From NCBI GenBank assembly GCA_024364735.1, contig JAGFNQ010002605.1, forward strand, positions 1 to 64,000: a stretch of 64,000 nucleotides of DNA, written 5' to 3'. Origin of the DNA: Boesenbergia rotunda. Its lineage: Eukaryota; Streptophyta; Magnoliopsida; Zingiberales; Zingiberaceae. The translations under genes were made by a program, and so were the position numbers. This document shows, piece by piece, positions 35,704 to 49,141 of this stretch (positions within the stretch are counted from its first letter, which is position 1; every line of letters begins with the position of its first letter). Under the pieces are notes generated by a model. It saw only the letters and a program-made list of their open reading frames with translations, was not told the DNA's origin and made no database searches.

Positions 35704-35966
35704 GGGCGCCCGGGAGGTCTTGACCGCCCGGGTCAGAAGGAAGCTGCCTTTGGCAGCTTTTCTGCCCTGACTTGGTCCTGGATGGGGGCGCCCGTGATGG
35801 CCTGGGCGCCCGAAGTCAGGTGAAAACTGCCAAATGCAGCTTTTTCCGTTTTGACCCTGTCCTTGGGGGCGCCCGTGAGGACCCGAGCGCCTAGCATAGA
35901 TAGGTATTTACAACTTTTCTGTCTTGATCGAAGAGAAAGGGAGGGGGCGCCCGAGGGGTCACGGGC
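35704..35966. repeat. GGGCGCCC motif array upstream of X, copy 1
   Basis: About seven GGGCGCC(C) motifs in 260 bases, spaced 25-60 bases and alternating with CTGCCAAAGGCAG-type sequence. Similar arrays lie in the LTR promoters of F (29740-30060) and E (59150-59480), and in copy 2 (49156-49420). Each motif is self-complementary. Confidence 0.8.
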
Positions 35967-36197
35967 GCCGTATTTGACTATTGTTTGACCATTGACAGAT
36001 TTGACTGTAATGACCAACAATCAAGACAATTCAACTCTAAATTCAACAATATTATCGAAATCAGATTTTGTATTAACTAACTATCTCACCCAGTATCTAG
36101 TTATCAATCACGTTAATCTTATGGGTTTTTGTGAGATAGGTTTTAGTAGAAAGATTTATTTTGAAAAGACCATGATTAACTTTGAAAAGTTAAATTA

Positions 36198-36222
36198 TAG
36201 CCCCAACTTTGAAAAGACCATG
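36198..36222. other. Junction filler between X segment and truncated copia pol
   Basis: About 25 bases join the two blocks. The filler starts with TAGCCCCAA, a motif found in the nearby pol, and ends with TTTGAAAAGACCATGG, repeating sequence present 45 bases away (GAAAAGACCATG at 36165). Such a patchwork of local copies is typical of template switching or microhomology repair. Confidence 0.6.
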
Positions 36223-37762
36223 GTTTCTTACTATTCCAAATCTCATATGGAGTAGTAGAGACTACCTTGGTCGGGACTCTGTTTAGCAAGTAAACAGCTG
36301 TCTTATAGCCCCAAAAGGATTTTGGAAGAGTTGCATGGTTCATCATGGATCTAACCATGTCCATCAAGGTTCGGTTACGCCTCTCAGATACACCATTATG
36401 CTGTGGTGTATACGGCGGAGTCCATTGGGACAATATCCCATTGTCCCTAAGATAATCTTGAAATTCTTGACTCAAGTATTCACCACCCCGATCGGATCGA
36501 AGTATTTTAATACTTTTGTCAAGTTGTTTCTCTACTTCATTTCTGAACTCTTTGAATTTCTCAAAAGCTTCAGATTTGTGTTTCATCAAGAACACATACC
36601 CGAATCGTGAGTGATCATCGATAAAGGTGATGAAGTAGCTATAGCCTCCTTGTGCTAGAGTTGACATTGGTCCACATACATCGGTATGTATTAGACCAAG
36701 CAATTCTCCCACTGGATTACCTTTTCCGGAAAAGGGTAATTTGGTCATCTTGCCTTTTAAGCATGATTCGCATGTATCAAATGAACCGGGTTCAAATGAT
36801 TTCAAAATTCCACATCGGTGTAATTCGGTCATGCGTTTCTTACTTACATGGCCAAGACGACAGTGCCACGTGTAGGAGTCTATTCGATTATCTGTTCGAG
36901 CACGTTTGTTGCTAACTTCGATATTGAAAACGTCACTGGATAAATCTAACGTGTAGATGCCATTGCACAAAGTTCCATTCCCATAAAAAACGCCATTTAA
37001 AGTTATGTAACAACAATTGTTACTAAAAGTTAAATGATAACCTTTTTCATTCAAACATGAAATAGATACAATGTTCTTTATTAATGAAGGAACAAAATAA
37101 CAATTATCCAATTCTAAGACACGTCCAGTGGGGAGCTTTAGCAAATAGGTTCCGATGGCAACAGCAGCAATCTTTGCTCCATTTCCAACTCGCAAATTCG
37201 CTTCTCCTTTGACGAGTCTTCTTCTATTCCTTAGCCCCAGTATGTCATTACATATATGTGAGCTACACCCAGTATCAAGTACCCAAGTGTTTGAGGAAAT
37301 AGAGTGACATTCAATAACGAAGATACTTGAAGAGGATGGGGCATCGGATGCCTTCTCTTTCAAGGACTCAAGATAAATCTTGCAGTTTCTTCGCAAGTGA
37401 CCCTCCTTGACACAGTGATGGCAAGTGCCTTTTAGGGTATTTTCAGTCTTTTTGGCCTTTTTATCCTTTCCCTTATTCTGTTCTTTGGCCTTCCTCTTAG
37501 AACCTTTCTTCGAGGAACCAACTAACAGTACCGTCTTTAGATCCTGCTTCACAGAAGGCTTTAAAGTCTTCAGCAGGTTGAGCAACTCAGGAAACTGGTC
37601 TGGAGTTGCACTTTCGGGAGGACGGTTGGGAAGTTGATCTTCAAGGACATTAGCAAGCTTCTTTGCCTTGAGGACTGTCCTCAGGTTTCGAAGCCAGTCC
37701 ATGAAGTTCGACCCAGTCAGTTTATTGGTGTCCAAAATGGAACGCAAGTTTAGGGAAGACAT
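36222..37762 (-). pseudogene. Truncated copia gag-protease-integrase (element B)
   Basis: Closely related to the element A gag-pol (1304 onward). Minus-strand start at 37762, the same short gag with deleted core, a zinc knuckle with the second Cys-side residue changed (CHHCVKEGH), protease DTG, HHCC region and the integrase DDE residues. The reading frame stops matching after WNSKKP at about 36222, where the duplicated X segment begins. All reverse transcriptase and RNase H sequence is gone. An in-frame two-codon loss after FWGY also separates it from element A. Confidence 0.9.
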
Positions 37763-39465
37763 GATCGAGTGATTATCCTAGAAATACAAATTGAGATTAT
37801 GTGAGAAGAATGATTAAAGAATGTATCAACATACATAAATAAAATCCTATTTATTTTTCAAATTGAATAACCCTTATTATCAATTCGGGAGATCGTAGGA
37901 ACATCTCCAAATAGGTTGATATCCAACCATAGATAAGAGCAACCATGACTGTGGCCATCAAGTTTTTCTTAGCTATGAAGGTAGGTAATTACACCGATTA
38001 CATATCACATATATGTAACTATCACTTTATGCTATCAACTAATTGAATGTTTGCATAAATCATTGGGTTGTTAACTTATTAACAAGTATGTAACATTATA
38101 CATAACACCCAATTGCACCTCTCTTTACATCGACCTTGGCTGTGGCACAACAAATCGATGCTCCAAGCTTAAGGCTGACCCATTAATCAAGAAATAGTTT
38201 TAATATGGTTGGAGCTCATTCAACCGTTTAGTCAGGCTTGGATGTGTCCAACAACCAAAACTAAAGATTGACCTCTGACTCCAACTATATTATTCATAAA
38301 CTAATTCCATGGTTTGAACATGTTGAGGTTCAAGTCAGGCATGGATGTGTCCATCAACCCAAACGAGAAACAAAACTCCGGTTCTAACCATATAAATGGA
38401 AGGTGTTAGCCTTAATATTTTGTAAGGGGTTTTGGGTCTCATCTTTTCTAAGCACATTCATGACATATGATTATGTCATGACTAACGATTTCCTTAATAA
38501 AGTATGTATGTGACTTAAGTTATCAAGTCTCATTAATTGAATTAGGAACCGGATTTCCTAATTCTAATTTCATACTATATTAAAGGAATTGTTTTGGGAA
38601 ACAATTTCCTAAATTGTCATAATCAATTTCAGAAATAATATGTTTAAGACTTTGATTTCTCTAAATCAAATCTTATTAAATTAAGAGGCAATTCCCTTAA
38701 TTCAACGACATATTATTTTCATGAAAATCTCATTTAAGAAAACTCTATAGGAAATCATTTCCTAATTAATTTTGGAGACAACAATATGTAAGAGCATCAC
38801 CTCTTAAATCATATTTTATTCATGGATTTAATTAATTACAACAAATCATTTTCTAAGGGTGACTCCCCGAGGCTCAGATACCCAAAGAAAAATAATTTGT
38901 TGTAAATCCAATTGGACGGCTCCCCAAGGCTCAATCCAAATCAAACATGACAATTTCAATTAAAAATTAGGAAATTAAATTACAACAACTAGCTTTAAAT
39001 TGGACGGCTCCCCGAGGCTCAATCCAAAATAAAGAATTTTGTTGTCAATTTAAAGGCCAATTCAAATTTAATTGTCAATTAACTGTCCATGAATTTGTCT
39101 AGACTTTCTTAAAAGAAAGTGCCCAAAATTGCGAGATTTCATAAATTGGTTTTCAGAATAATTGTAAGTTTCTGTTACAAAGAAAACATACATATTTCCA
39201 AAATTGGAAAATTTCTAAAATTAGAAAAATTTCCAAAATTGGAAAGTTTCCAAAGATGGGAAGTTTTCACAATTATTATAAAATTTCAGAAACTAGAAAA
39301 TTTCAAAAGTTTGAGAAATTTCATGAGGATTTCCAAACTTTGAAATTCCTAAATCTAAAATTTATTATAATTGGAAAGTTTCCATAATTGAAAAATTTTC
39401 CAAAATTGAGATCATGACAAAGTGTTTCGCAAAACAATTATATGATTATGTTGAACACTAACCGG
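37763..39465 (-). other. Untranslated leader of element B
   Basis: Homologous to bases 1-1303 of element A, with the three GGCTCCCCGAGGCTC motifs near 38860-39020. It supplies the part of the leader missing from the left edge. No coding sequence is supported; the small frame at 39119-39343 comes from AAATTTC-type repeats. Confidence 0.8.
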
Positions 39466-39477
39466 CTCTGATACCAC
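39466..39477 (-). other. Primer binding site, element B
   Basis: Minus-strand TGGTATCAGAGC, complementary to the 3' end of initiator tRNA-Met, one base after the LTR end. Confidence 0.9.
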
Positions 39478-39478
39478 T

Positions 39479-41772
39479 GTTGGGACCGGGTGCATGTCGA
39501 CAGGGATACGGGTTCGTAAAATTCAAAATTTTTACGTGCAGCGGAAGAATTAGCATAAAATAATTTCCTAAATTATTTTGACCACGTATCTAGCATGCAA
39601 CCTTATAGTGTGTTGACATAATCATAAAATAAAACTTTGCGGAAAAGTAAACTAATTTACATTATACCTCTCGTAACTCGAAGTAAGGGACGAGATCCAA
39701 CCGTAGCGTCCCTTGGAAGCTCTGCCTCTATTCGCGTCCACGCCGAGTTCTCTTCGAGATGACTTCGCAAAGTCACGAGTTTTGTGCCGACGAGAACTAC
39801 TAGATTCTCTATAGGCACAACAAGAAAGATCAAGAGAGGAAAGGGAAACTAACCACCAAGAAAACGGAATCGAATTCCGGGAAGAGAGGAGTCGCTGTCC
39901 GCTTCTTCTTCTTCTTGTTTCGTTTCTCCTTCTTCTTGAAGCTCACGGCAACCTTGCTTGGTGTTGATAGGGTGCGCCGGCCCTAGCAAGGAAGGTGGGA
40001 GCCGGCCCTAATTCTCCAAGAAGGGCGCCGGCCCTAAGGGAAAGGAGAGGGAGAAGAGAATAAGAGAGAGGGAGAGAGGGAGTTACTAATCTCAATTAGT
40101 AAAAATGCGTAATAAGGGCTTGCCTTTGGTTCCTTTATATAGTAGCAACTCCTTTGCTAAGTCTCCCTCTTAACGGAATTAACGGAATTAGTTATAAGAA
40201 ATTTATCTTATAAATTCTCTTATTAATTGTTTCGTTTAAGCCGAGTCTTATTATAACTAATTTATAATAAAACAAATTCTTCTTCTCTTTAAATTATGGA
40301 ATAAATTTTATAAGGAATTTATAAACTTTCTTATTATGGAAAAATCAATTCATAATTGATTTTATAAAATTAAAATAAACCAATTCATGGATTATTTTAA
40401 CTTCCATAAAAGAATAAATTTCTACAAATTTATTTATATAAATTTCTTTATACAAATTTATTTATCCATAATTTATAAAATAAATCGCACTAGATTCATT
40501 TTATTAATTAAACCAATTAAATTGGTTTTTCTCCCTTTTAATGGCCGGCCAACCAAGGAGGGTTGGCACCCTCTTTGGCCGGCCCAAACCGAGCCGAACC
40601 AACGCGAATTAAACTCATTTAATTCGCCCAAAAAGCCTTCAAAAGACTTAGCCATTTTTAGCTTCCATTGCGCCTCTGATTAACTCAGATTCGACTTATT
40701 TCTCTTGATCGGAAAATCCAATTTTCAACTCGTTTTAAATCCCTTGGATTACCCGTAGTGCGTGTGACTAAATAGGCTTTCGATTTATGTTGGCCGTCTA
40801 TAATTAACGAATTATAGAACGGTCATGAGTGGCACCTAGTAGTACATCATGACCCCCAATTAATCGAAAGATCAACGGTTTGACCTCAGAAGAAATTATT
40901 CTGAAACCCTTCAGCAGCTCTAATGAGTCGTGCCCCATTCCCTTCACCATCTTATACCCACTTGGTTCAGGACACGGTCTATTTGTGTCAGTCCCCACTA
41001 GGCTGACTACGTCACACCTAGCCCAAGTAATGTCTTTCTCGTCCTTTGGATTTCTAATTACTCTCATGTATTTAAGAGACTCGCACTCTTAACATGATAT
41101 ACTCTGGCCAGAGGTTTTGAGTAACAATCCGACGATAGGCCTGGGTATACATCTCCTCGCAAGGAGTGGTGAATCCTTTGTAGGCTGTTCAAACATCTTC
41201 GGGCACTTCGGCTCATGCCCAATCATCCTGGGTCCACACCTCCTTGGAGATGCTTGCTTAAGATGTTAAAGTATAAGTCTCCATGACCAAGATGACTTGA
41301 ACACCGTAAGTCAAAGGAACATCGCACTTAAGCTGCAGTAAGAACTTCATTGACATATCTTTATAGATAACCATATGAAGTTTTACAGCTAGTCACTCCA
41401 ATGAACTAGTTCCCTTAACTAGCATCCATGTTTATCTCCGGACATCCCAATGTCACCAGCCAGTGAAAATCAGCTGATTAGAGAATAACCCATGCTAGTC
41501 TCAACAGAATTGATAGTGTCCGTTTTTATCAATTCATCGACTAGGGATAATTTCAATACTTCACAATTGCACATTAGAGATAATTACTAGTTGTGATCCC
41601 ATCACAAATTCTCTTATGCTGTGAGTTGTATTGCGGACATTCAGTAGATGAGTTTAAGATCCCAATCAAATACACAAAACATGTATACTCAAATAGTGAA
41701 TTATCATTTATTAATATAAATGTTTACATCATAAGGCGATTGCCTTAGGACACTTCTCTCATATCACTAACA
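39479..41772 (-). repeat. Element A family LTR between two leaders (2294 bp)
   Basis: Full-length LTR from TGTTAGTGATATG (41772) to GGTCCCAACA (39479). It serves at once as the 5' LTR of truncated element B (primer site at 39466) and, by position, as the 3' LTR of the remnant at 41773-48271. Confidence 0.9.
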
Positions 41773-43220
41773 ACTATCACATTATGCTATCAACTAATTG
41801 AATGTTTGCATAAATCATTGGGTTGTTAACTCATTAACAAGTATGCATCATATACATAGCACCCAATTGCACCTCTCTTTACATCGACCTTGGCTGTGGC
41901 ACAACAAATCGATGCTCCAAGCTTAAGGCTGACCCATTAATCAAGAAATAGTTTTAATATGGTTGGAGCTCATTCAACCGTTTAGTCAGGCTTGGATGTG
42001 TCCAACAACCAAAACTAAGGATTGACCTCTGACTTCAACTATATTATTCATAAACTAATTCCATGGTTTGAACATGTTGAGGTTCAAGCTGGGCATGGAT
42101 GTGTCCATCAACCCAAACGAGAAACAAAACTCCGATTCTAACCATATTAATGGAAGGTGTTGGCCTTAATATTTTGTAAGGGGTTTTGGGTCTCATCCTT
42201 TCTTTTCTAAGCACATTCATGACATTATGTCATGACTAACGATTTCCTTAATAAAGTATGTATGTGACTTAAGTTATCAAGTCTCATTATTTGAATTAGG
42301 AACCGGATTTCCTAATTCTAATTTCATACTTTATTAAAGGAATTGTTTTGGGAAACAATTTCCTAAATTGTCATAATCAATTTCGGAAATAATATGCTTA
42401 AGACTTTGATTTCTCTAAATCAAATCTTATTAAATTAAGAGGCAATTCCCTTAATTCAACGACATATTATTTTCATGAAAATCTCATTTAAGAAAACTCT
42501 ATAGGAAACCATTTCCTAATTAATTTTGGAGACAACAATATGTAAGAGCATCACCTCTTAAATCATATTTTATTCATGGATTTAATTAATTACAACAAAT
42601 CATTTTCTAAGGGTGGCTCCCCGAGGCTCAGATACCCAAAGAAAAATAATTTGTTGTAAATCCAATTGGACGGCTCCCCGATGCTCAATCCAAATCAAAC
42701 ATGACAATTTCAATTAAAAATTGGGAAATTAAATTACAACAACTAGCTTTAAATTGGACGACTCCCCGAGGCTCAATCCAAAATAAAGAATTTTGTTGTC
42801 AATTTAAAGACCAATTCAAATTTAATTGTCAATTAACTGTCCATGAATTTGTCTAGACTTTCTTAAAAGAAAGTGCCCAAAATTGCAAGATTTCATAAAT
42901 TGGTTTTTTCAGAATAATTGTAAGTTTCTGTTACAAAGAAAACTTACATATTTCCAAAATTGGAAAATTTCTAAAATTAGAAAAATTTCCAAAATTGGAA
43001 AGTTTCCAAAGATGGGAAGTTTTCACAATTGTTATAAAATTTCAGAAACTAGAAAATTTCAAAAGTTTGTGAAATTTCATGAGGATTTCCAAACATTGAA
43101 ATTCCTAAATCTAAAATTTATTATAATTGGAAAGTTTCCATAATTGAAAAATTTTCCAAAATTAAGATCATGACAAAGTGTTCCGCAAAACAATTATATG
43201 ATTATGTCGAACACTAACCG
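41773..43220 (-). other. Leader-only remnant of a copia element
   Basis: About 1.45 kb of leader, homologous to 38030-39465, joins straight to the next LTR at GCATAATGTGATAG. All gag-pol and the purine tract are missing. With the LTRs on both sides it forms an LTR-leader-LTR deletion derivative. Confidence 0.85.
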
Positions 43221-43232
43221 GCTCTGATACCA
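43221..43232 (-). other. Primer binding site of the leader-only remnant
   Basis: Minus-strand TGGTATCAGAGC next to the LTR end at 43234; same tRNA-Met type as element B. Confidence 0.9.
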
Positions 43233-43233
43233 C

Positions 43234-46200
43234 TGTTGGGACCGGGTGCATGTCGACAAGGATACGGGTTCGTAAAATTTTAAATTTTTACGTGCAGCGG
43301 AAGAATTAGCATAAAATAATTTCCTAAATTATTTTAACCACGTATCTAGCATGCAACCTTATGATGTGTTGACATAATCATAAATTAAAACTTTACGGAA
43401 AAGTAAACTAATTTACTAAGTACCTCTCGTAACTCGAAGTAAGGGACGAGTTCCAACCGTAGCGTCCCTTGGAAGCTTCGCCTCTATTCGCGTCCACGCC
43501 GAGTTCTCTTCGGGATGACACCAAAGACACGGAATCCCTATTCCGAGAAGAAAGGAGTTGCGATCCGCTTCTTCTTCTTCTTCATCAGCTTCTCCTTCTT
43601 CTTGATGGCTCACGGCAACTTGAAGTTGGAGGTGCGCCGGCCCTAGCTCACAAGGAGGGGGCCGACCCTAGGATGCCCTAAGGGGCGCCGACCCTAAGGG
43701 GAAGGAGGGAGGAGGGGAAGAGAATAGAAGAGAGAGAGGGAGAGGTTATGTAACACCCCAAGATTTTTCAATGTAAAATTATGACAACGTATGAAAAATG
43801 GTTATAATGAAATGATATAAATTTCATGTAATCACATGCTATGAAATGTCATAAATGCATGAAATATCATATTCATGAATATGAAATATTTAAAAATATT
43901 ATGAAATAATATTTATAAAACATTATGAATTCATGAAATATTATTAATATTATGAAATTTCATGATGGGCTTGGTTTAATGGGATTTGATATGGATTAGT
44001 GCAAATTGTGATAAAAAGAAGAAGTAGAAAGGAGGAAGCAAGGATTGAACCTTGAACCTCTTAGTTGCACTCACCATGTCATAACCAATGAACCAAGCAA
44101 TATTTCATGTAGAGGGAATAAGGAACATGCTTGTTAAAAGCTAGGGAAGTGAAGAGACATGTCTCTTCATGAGAAAAGTATAAATAAGGAGATGAGAAGT
44201 TAGAGTAACTTCCTCTTCTTCTTCTTCCTTTTCTCTTCTCCACCGAAAATCCACTCCTCTCCCTTGTGTTTTCGAAATTTCAACCCTAGGGTTCTAACCC
44301 TAGGGCAATTGCAAGGAGGAAAATCCAAGTGCCTTGCCCTCTACCAAGTCCAAGGAACCCTAGAGAAGATTTGGAAGAAAAGGATTTTCACATACCCTCC
44401 AAGTGTAGGGTACCCTACAGTTTAAGAGAAGGTGAAATTCCAGCGCTAGGATGTAAGTGTCCTCTCGCCTGTAGTATAATTGCTATTGAATGTTTGTTTG
44501 TGTATTTCTTTTGAAAAATCTCAAGGATCTTCCTTGTAGAAGTTTCGGCCACCCTAGGATTGGGGGTCCAAGAGAAGGTTTTTGATCCAACTTTGATACA
44601 TGGGAAGACCTTAAGACTTAGGGTATACATGTAGATGGATTTTTCTTCATGGTGTCAAGAACAAAACCTAGGGTTTGTCCTTGTATGGGTTTCGGCCACT
44701 TCCTAAGGGATGTGTGTGGTAACTTTTCAATACATGAAAATAACCCTTAAGACTTAGGGTATACTCATATGTGATGTTTCCAAATTTTTGGAAGGACAAA
44801 ATTAGGGTTTGGTACCCTACAAGGTTTCGGCCAAGAGGAGGAAGGCTAGGGTTTTTTGAGTTGCTTGCTATCCTATTATGTTCTCATGAATAGTAGTGTA
44901 GATAACATGTTTGTGTGAATGTTTGTGTGAAGGTTGGATGTCAAAAACCTAGCCTAGCCATTTTACACCATTCGGCCACCCTTGTAAGTTAGGGTTAGTG
45001 GAAGCTAACCCCACTTTGAAGTATGAACCATGTTTCAATTGTTAACATGAAGTACACTTGAGGTGTTTGTAGAAATGCAGGAATGAATGCTTGATTGGAA
45101 AATCAAAGAATTCCCTACACTTGATTTTCAGCCAACCGTGGTTCTAGGGTTGGGAAGTCCTTAATGAAACCATGAAGCATGCTACACTTATATGATGTGT
45201 GTATAAATTATGTGACCTATCTTGTTAGGTATAAAAGCATGCCTTATAGCCCATGGGGCACTCTTATGACATGAACATGATGTGGTTGAGATGTGGTTGA
45301 TAATATGCTTAAAAAAAAGGATACTCTATTGAAACTGGGATCAAGAGCACCCGAATGTGTGGTGTGTCCCTAGGGGATCAAGAGCACCCTTGATGAGTGG
45401 TGTGTCCCTTTAAGATGTGATTAAGAGTACCTTTAGGCATATACATATATGAGTAATTGCATGATAAATTACTTTACTTTGAAAGTTGTGTACCCGACTC
45501 GGAAGGGGGTCGTTAAACAAATCCAATGTGCATGTTAACTGAAGGTCATGGCATTGGTAGGACGGAAGGGTCCTGCTCTAATTAGATTGGTGGCTCGCTA
45601 CCCCAATTTATTAGGGAACGCGCTTGATGTGGTACTACAACTGGGCCCTGGATGATATTGTATTTTTAAGTACTTACCTTTATGGAACTTTTTGAAAAGC
45701 ATATTTTCTCATTATGTGATGATCTTGTTCTGTAAGTACTTAGAGATATTTGATGTGATGCTTATGATGCTTTGATGAGATGCTTATGATGCTTATAATC
45801 TTGTTCTATCTTGATTACTGAGTACATGATATGATGTATCGATATGGTTTTGCGAGTAGGCCCGGATTCTTACTAAGCATGTTTTGCTTACTAGTTCATG
45901 TTATTTTTCTTATGCTGCAGATAGCGGTAAGAAATACTTGAACTAAAGGAAGAGGCAGAGAGAAAGCTAGAGGATGTGTGTGGTGATGGCTCGGGAAAGA
46001 ACGAAAGATTCTTATCTACCTTCTTTTTGTCTAGAATCTAAACTGCTTCCAATAAAAGATTGCAATTGTATTACTATACTCTGAATGTGTGATGATTATG
46101 TCTACTCTACTGTTGATTAAGTTTAGAGATATGGAACCTATGTCATGTTAGATAACACTATCATTAATGTCTAATTCTTGTAGTATGCATGCTAAGTAGA

Positions 46201-48271
46201 ATGCTAGATATTTACTATTTCCTGTTGCTTATGAATGCTTCTTTTGCATGTATCTAAGACTAGGTAACTCTTGCTATATTCTTACCATGCCCCTTTGCCC
46301 AATGCTGTGCTCTATCTTGTTCAAACCATGTTTAGATCAGTAACTTATTTAGATCAGTAAATTATGAAGTTAAATGATCTCTCTATTATGTTGTAGTTGC
46401 ATGGATGATATGAAAAACCTTGCTTGGTAAATTAGTCTTCAATAAGCATGCTTACTACACTTCTTGTATTGTAATTGTTTTGTTTGGATATACATGCTTA
46501 ACATGATATATGAGATGAATGTATGGACCCGTAACCCCGCCTTTAGGGTAGATATAAGGACGGGCGTTACAGGTTAGCTCTATACCAATTGACAACTCAA
46601 TTGATTGGAATTAAGGGCTTGCCTTTGGTTCCTTTATATAGTATCATCTCCCTTGCCAAGTCTCCTCTTTAACAGAATTTTACATAAGAAATTTATCCTA
46701 TAAATTCTCTTATTAATTATTCCGTTTAAGCCAAGTTTTATTATAACTAACTTTATAATAAAATAAATTATTCTCTTCTTTAATTATGGAATAAATTTTT
46801 TATAAGAAATTTATAAAATTTTCTTTTAATGGAAAAATCAATTCATAATTGATTTTATAAAATTAAAATAAACCACTCCACGGATTATTTTAATTTCCCA
46901 AAAAGAAATAAATTTCTATAAATTTATTTATATAAATTTCTTTATACAAATTTATTTATCCATAATTTATAAAACAAATCGTGCTAGATTTATTTTATTA
47001 ATTAAACCAATTAAATTGGTTTTCTTCCCCTTTAATGGTCGGCCACAACAAAGAGGTTTGGCACCCTCTTTGGCCGGCCAAACCAACCCGAACCGATCGC
47101 GAATTAAACTCATTTAATTCGCCCAATAAGCCTTCAAAAGACTTAACCATTGTTAGCTTCCATTGCGCCTCTGACAAATTCAGATTCGACTTATTTCTCT
47201 TGATCGGAAAATCCAATTTTCAACTCGTTTTAAATCCCTCGGATTACTCGTAGTGCGTGTGACTAAATAGGCTTTCGATTTATGTTGGCCGTCTATAATC
47301 AACTAATTATAGAACGATCATGAGTGGCACCTAGTAGTACATCATGACCCCCAATTAATCGAAAGATCAACGGTTTGACCTCAGAAGAAATTATTCTGAA
47401 ACCCTTTCAGCAGCTCTAATGAATCGTGCCCCATTCCCTTCACCACCTTATACCCACTTGGTTCAGGACATGGTCTGTTTGTGTCAGTCCCCACTAGACT
47501 GACTACGTCACATCTAGCCCAAGTAGTGTCTTTCTCGTCCTTTGGATTTCTAATTACTCTCATGTATTTTAGAGACTCGCACTCTAAACATGATCTACTC
47601 TGGCCAGAGGTTTTGAGTAACAATCCGACGATAGGCCTGGGTATACATCTCCTCGCAAGGAGTGGTGAATCCTTTGTAGGCTGTTCAAACATCTTCGAGC
47701 ACTTCGGCTTATACCCAATCATCCTGGGTCCACACCTCCTTGGAGATGCTTGCTTAAGATGTTAAAGTATAAGTCTCCATGACCAAGATGACTTGAACAC
47801 CGCAAGTCAAAGGAACATCGCACTTAAGCTGCAGTAAGAACTTCATTGACATATCTACATGTAGATTCCCATATGAAGTCTTACAGCTAGTCACTCCAAT
47901 GAACTAGTTCCCTTAACTAGCATCCATGTTTATCTCCGGACATCCCAATGTCACCAGCCAGTGAGAATCAGCTGATTAGAGAATAACCCATGCTAGTCTC
48001 AACAGAATTGATAGTGTCCGTATTTATCAATTCATCGACTAGGGATATTTTCAATACTTCACAATTGCACATTTAGAGATAGTCACTAGTTGTGATCCCA
48101 TCACAAATTCTCTTATGCTGTGAGTTGTATTGCGGATATTCAGTAGATGAGTTTAAGATCCCAATCAAATACACAAAACATGTATACTCAAATAGTGAAT
48201 TATCATTTATTAATATAAATGTTTACATCATAAGGCGATTGCCTTAGGACACTTCTCTCATATCACTAACA
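43234..48271 (-). repeat. Element A family LTR, interrupted by a solo gypsy-type LTR
   Basis: LTR sequence is at 43234-43748 and 46577-48271, about 2.2 kb without the insertion. It ends at TATAG (48272-48276), the same flank as the solo LTR at 32665-34821. This places both at one original insertion site in frame X. Confidence 0.88.
43749..46571 (+). mobile_element. Solo LTR (2823 bp), gypsy-like, GGTTA target duplication
   Basis: Begins TGTAACACCCCAAGATTTTT and ends GGACGGGCGTTACA, with palindromic TGTAAC..GTTACA tips and perfect GGTTA flanks (43744-43748 and 46572-46576). A TATAAATAAGG box lies near 44178 on the plus strand. TGTAACACCCC starts are common in chromovirus LTRs. Open frames inside it (for example 44329-44514) show no conserved domain. 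Confidence 0.88.
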
Positions 48272-49045
48272 TATAGAATGGTGTGGAACATGTAGAGTCC
48301 AATATCTATGTCTAAGTGATGGATCAATGCGTACAGTAATAAGGTGTGGAATGGTCGCATGGTCGCGACGTCCCTAGTGGACAAGGGTAGAATGTAACGG
48401 ACTAGGACTCTATAAAGAGCATAGTCCTGGACCTGAAGATCTACAGACTGAAACTATCTAGTCAAAGGGTTTCGGACATCTCTATAAAAAATAGGAATAC
48501 AGGGTGTCTAGGTCAATGTAAGAGTAAGGAGCAGCAGAGGGAGGATCTCTAGGAGGATAACAACAGAAAGTGGACTGAGAACGTCGTAGTCCAAGAAATC
48601 TGTTAAGCAACGAGGGTATTATTGTCAAGGGCATCCCTTGTACTGTGGTGACAAAGATAAGGTCATTTTGTCTGACTATATTGTTGTAGAATTCTGCACA
48701 TAGGGTTGTGTTCACGGGATGAGTGCAGAAGACAAGATTATCAAGTTGATAGAAGTTTATGACATTCATAGCTAACGGACAGGATTGACTAAGAAATTGT
48801 CTATTTAGGAAACTTATTTTGATAGGTTTATACGTCGTCCTAGCGAATTTATTGCATAATTCCAAGGTCGGAAACCTAGGGTCGGGGCTAGGTTTGGTCC
48901 CGGGGTTTGGTTGATTTGCATGACGTTTTCTAAAATAACATGCGTTTAAGGGTAGAAATAATAAAGAAATAAATTTTAAGTGTATAAAAATGATACCGAG
49001 TAGCCATTCGGGGAGGCATGGTCGAGGTGGAGTGGTCGAGGGCAT
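48272..49045 (-). pseudogene. Accessory reading frame X, copy 2, 5' part only
   Basis: Minus-strand ATG at 49045. It matches copy 1 with few residue changes (for example E for G near residue 13) and has the same frameshift near the T run at about 48495. It is cut at TATAG by the LTR at 43234-48271, so the C-terminal part is missing here. Copy 2 is joined to the F gag region and is therefore the original location. Confidence 0.65.
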
Positions 49046-49131
49046 GAGAGGGTCGTTCGGTCACCTTGGAAGGAGAAGAGTTAGAGAGGAGAAGTGTTTT
49101 GGGTGTGGCAAAAAAAAGGGAGTTTCGGGTG

Positions 49132-49141
49132 CTTTATATAG
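49132..49141 (-). promoter_or_regulatory. TATA box upstream of frame X, copy 2
   Basis: CTATATAAAG on the minus strand about 90 bases before the ATG, identical to copy 1. GGGCGCCC motifs lie upstream at 49156-49420. Confidence 0.55.

Larger units (their letters stand above)
34822..36197 (-). repeat. Duplicated 1.37 kb segment, copy 1 (other copy 48272-49648)
   Basis: This stretch, including the TATAG flank, the first part of X, its TATA box and its GGGCGCCC-rich upstream region, matches 48272-49648 almost base for base. Both copies share the same frameshift near the T run. They part at GTTAAATTA, where copy 1 joins a truncated copia pol and copy 2 continues into element F. Confidence 0.9.
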
